From: a virus
Reading direction: 5' to 3' (one strand)
Virus record (IMG/VR): IMGVR_UViG_3300038701_000778
Coordinates: 1 to 40,622 of that record
DNA: 40,622 bases
Both the position numbers and the translations under genes were made by a program. The notes under the pieces are model-generated. The model was not told where the DNA came from. It did not search any database and saw only the letters and a list, made by a program, of their open reading frames with translations. This document shows, in pieces, positions 38,392 to 40,622 of this stretch. Each line of letters opens with the position of its first letter. Within the stretch, counting starts at the first letter, position 1.

Positions 38392-39408
38392 TTACTCCTG
38401 TAGAAATGTATATCTTTGTCCGTATCTATTAGCGTTGAGCCCGCGTCTGCGTGCCCACTCACTGAATGTCTGATACGGTTGTATCCCCTCGTCTCGTATC
38501 CGTCTCACTGTCGGCGCATATCCATCAACTTGCGGATTGACATCACACCTGCAATTTATGTCAAAAGATGCAACGCCGCTACGCCTCGGACCAGGAACCA
38601 GACCGACTGCAGCATTCCAACCGTCCGGCGTATCCTTTTGCCGCCCGTCTAACACAGCATGTTCAGGTCTGGTTCGTATGTCCAAGGTTGCATCCCATAC
38701 CTCGGTAATTCCTACGCCAAGGTCACGGGACTGTTGGTAGCTTATCTGCTCACCTAACCCGGTGCTCCTTAATGTCTCCGTACGGGCTATGGTCATCGCC
38801 TGTCGATATGACTGGGCCAAGCCTCTATCCTGGAGCCGTCTGGCTATCCTCGGTATAGACTCACCCCGAATCACCCCTTGTGTAACATCCTCAGCTATCC
38901 ACCTACGGGCATCACCGGCGTAATTTACATTCAACGCATCATCGAGCACCCGTGCATGTTGAGCTATCTCTTCAGCAGACATAAGCCCCGCGAGAGGGGC
39001 GGAATTCCCGCTAATCCCTACCGCGCTTCTGACCATGTTCGGGTCGAGCAGGCCCCAATTCAGATCCACCCCAGCCTGTTGACTTACCGCCCACGCATGG
39101 CGATAGAATGACTCTTCAAAGGCCACGCTTGAAATCTCTTTCAAAAACTCCTGGTTTCGCAGGAGGGTAGGCTGGAACGTCTCATAGATACGCTGTTCGA
39201 GCTGGCTCTGACGCAGGAACCGTGTGGCCTGCGCCCGTGTCAACTCACCCTCAATTCCGTATATCTCATAGAGGCGGACAAGCTCGGCACGGATAGCAAC
39301 GATAGCCTGGTTGTAGGCTCTAATTAGCTCCTGGTCCGCTACGTTCTCCAGCCGCTCCATCGTCCGGTGTATCCGCCTGCTGTTCTCCGCTAAATCCCGT
39401 GTTGGCAT
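38392..39408 (-). CDS. SPP1 gp7/Mu F-like minor head protein
   Basis: 338 aa. The C-terminal half holds the conserved domain: TIARTETLRSTGLGEQ, VWDATLDIRTRPEHAVLDGR and FDINCRCDVNP, with the R-x-x-H and C-R-C motifs. The N-terminal half is helical. Such proteins bind the portal and help DNA entry and exit. AGGA lies 6 nt before the ATG at 39408, so it is preferred to 39411. It overlaps the portal stop by 89 bp, long for this genome. Confidence 0.92.
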   Translation of the reverse strand: MPTRDLAENSRRIHRTMERLENVADQELIRAYNQAIVAIRAELVRLYEIYGIEGELTRAQATRFLRQSQLEQRIYETFQPTLLRNQEFLKEISSVAFEESFYRHAWAVSQQAGVDLNWGLLDPNMVRSAVGISGNSAPLAGLMSAEEIAQHARVLDDALNVNYAGDARRWIAEDVTQGVIRGESIPRIARRLQDRGLAQSYRQAMTIARTETLRSTGLGEQISYQQSRDLGVGITEVWDATLDIRTRPEHAVLDGRQKDTPDGWNAAVGLVPGPRRSGVASFDINCRCDVNPQVDGYAPTVRRIRDEGIQPYQTFSEWARRRGLNANRYGQRYTFLQE

Positions 39409-40622
39409 CATCCATCCTAAACGGGCTTAACTCCCGCTCTTCCTCTAATCGTCTCAACTCCATTTCAGGGTCATCTATAAAGCTCATCATGCCGAATGCA
39501 GTCCGCTTGCTGATATGGTTGACAAGAATCTCCAAGGTCTGGGCCTCGGCGAAGTTGTCTTTCGGAAAGTTCCGTGTGAATGTGTATGAGAGAGATGCAG
39601 GGTCAATGTCTACATACCCTACCGCCCGCCAATACTCAGACAGCATCCGGTACTGTTCCCGCAATGCCCTGGTGAACTTCCGCTCTGTTATCTTTGAGTT
39701 GTTCTCAAGATTCAGTAGCGCGACTTGCCAGCCCATGACGCGCATGTCACCGGAGAAGTCTTTACTCATGTCGATGGACTTAGCAAACTGATAAATGTTC
39801 CTTCTGAGCTCGGCAAGCAAGTCTTTTACAACCGTATCGTTGATCTGCTTGTTTACAAACCCGACTTCACCGTCCTCAGAGAGCGGAAAGATACCGGTCT
39901 GCTCAAGGTCTCGTACAAGCTCGGCTCCGACATCCATCCCCGAACCTTTAACGAACATATACGCCATTCTCAACTGCTCAATCTCTGACCCAGTGGATGA
40001 GAGTACAGCATCATAGGCGTCAATAAGTTTCAGGGCCTTTTCGGCATCGCCCATCATCTGCTCATTGTTGAGCATGGGGATTATCGGAATCCCGTCGAAC
40101 AAGTGCGGCTGTACTCCTCCGTTACCTTTCATTGGGTCGATGCTCAAGTTCAACTGCCCGTCATCGATGAAATAGGTAATGTTCCCCCGGTCGTACATCT
40201 CAACCACTGTGAGCTTCCGTTCCTGCGGCCCTAACCGTTCCTGAATCTCGTAGTATCGAAATACCACTTGCGGCTTATTGATGCTCTGATCGTATACATA
40301 AATGACTTCCCATGGCGGGAGGTTCATCGGTCTTGCTATGGCATCCTCATCAACGTACAATAGCCGGTACGAATGTCCACATATAGCGGACTTTCTAAGC
40401 GCTTCGCTGTTCAGGTCGAGTGTATCATTCTCAATCCTGAAGTCGTGGAGCGCCTCGACGTCTGCATCATAGTTCGGCTCGTCAAAATCATCACCATCGC
40501 CATAATAGGACCGGTCAACGTCAACGATAACCTCATTGCCCATATAACCTACTTTCGTGTCGACTATATCGCCAAGGAAATCATTCGGTATTCGCCTGTC
40601 GACCTTCTCATACTTCGCGGCT
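39320..40622 (-). CDS. Portal protein, C-terminal part (gene split by the contig ends)
   Basis: 433 residues, open at the right edge. It starts in the RIPNDFLGDIV region repeated at the left end, then has LRKSAICGHSYRLLYVDEDA, EYYEIQERLG-like strands and SIDMSKDFSGDMRVMGWQVA, followed by helical stem and wing segments. These match SPP1 gp6-like portals. The C-terminus is Gly/Pro/Asp-rich and is overprinted by the gp7-like gene. With the left piece the full protein has 490 residues and starts at the ATG at 299. Confidence 0.93.
   Translation of the reverse strand, partial: AAKYEKVDRRIPNDFLGDIVDTKVGYMGNEVIVDVDRSYYGDGDDFDEPNYDADVEALHDFRIENDTLDLNSEALRKSAICGHSYRLLYVDEDAIARPMNLPPWEVIYVYDQSINKPQVVFRYYEIQERLGPQERKLTVVEMYDRGNITYFIDDGQLNLSIDPMKGNGGVQPHLFDGIPIIPMLNNEQMMGDAEKALKLIDAYDAVLSSTGSEIEQLRMAYMFVKGSGMDVGAELVRDLEQTGIFPLSEDGEVGFVNKQINDTVVKDLLAELRRNIYQFAKSIDMSKDFSGDMRVMGWQVALLNLENNSKITERKFTRALREQYRMLSEYWRAVGYVDIDPASLSYTFTRNFPKDNFAEAQTLEILVNHISKRTAFGMMSFIDDPEMELRRLEEERELSPFRMDDANTGFSGEQQADTPDDGAAGERSGPGAN
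40495..40620. repeat. 126-bp terminal redundancy, right copy
   Basis: Identical to bases 2-127 and in the same portal frame. Removing one copy gives a circular map of 40,493 bp. Confidence 0.9.

Overview
The window looks like one complete genome of a tailed, siphovirus-type bacteriophage from an unknown bacterial host. Bases 2-127 recur as 40495-40620, so the sequence is most simply a circularly closing contig of 40,493 bp, opened inside the portal gene. Evidence for a phage is the series terminase small and large subunits, portal, SPP1 gp7-like head protein, scaffold, capsid, connectors, tail tube, frameshifted tail chaperones, tape measure, tail-tip and spike proteins, and a holin cassette. 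There is no sheath gene, which favours a long non-contractile tail. I see no integrase, excisionase, CI-type repressor or phage DNA polymerase. The phage is therefore probably virulent and borrows the host replisome. A DUF261-like peptidase hints weakly at a spirochaete-type host, but the host cannot be named from this sequence.

Almost everything is transcribed leftwards (minus strand) and packed tightly, usually with ATGA, TAATG or 8-41 bp overlaps. In transcription order: (1) 19169-16900, small early genes (RHH regulator, HicB-like protein, several unknowns). (2) 17284-17571, a non-coding stretch with tRNA-like and repeated hairpin sequences. (3) 16927-13581, DNA metabolism: OB-fold-type ssDNA-binding protein, HNH endonuclease, Cas4-like nuclease, LuxR-type HTH, NinG-like protein and a zinc-ribbon protein. 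(4) 13584-7258, DNA modification and replication: SNF2 helicase-methyltransferase fusion, YhhQ-type queuosine-precursor transporter, DpdA-like transglycosylase, DnaD-like initiator, PP-loop ATPase and DnaB helicase. (5) 7006-2365, an RNA ligase followed by an operon resembling a nonulosonic (pseudaminic-type) acid pathway: PseB, PseC, PseI, GNAT (PseH) and SpsF/PseF-like. (6) 1940-1863, a tRNA-like element just before terS. (7) 1851 leftwards, across the contig junction and on from 40622 to 20070: packaging, head, tail, spikes, lysis and a metallophosphoesterase.

Three short genes at 19283-20068 run rightwards from two near-identical sigma70-type promoters. They have their own terminators, one of them buried in the converging metallophosphoesterase gene. 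They form a separately controlled island.

Two modules are the most interesting. The YhhQ-DpdA pair next to a methyltransferase suggests that the phage imports a 7-deazaguanine precursor and puts it into its own DNA to resist restriction. The nonulosonic acid operon, with a Rossmann/Maf-like protein sitting among the head genes, suggests that the phage makes CMP-activated sugar to decorate its virion or its host. Both are inferences from protein families and context. The sugar pathway lacks a recognisable PseG, and two of its enzymes are shortened.
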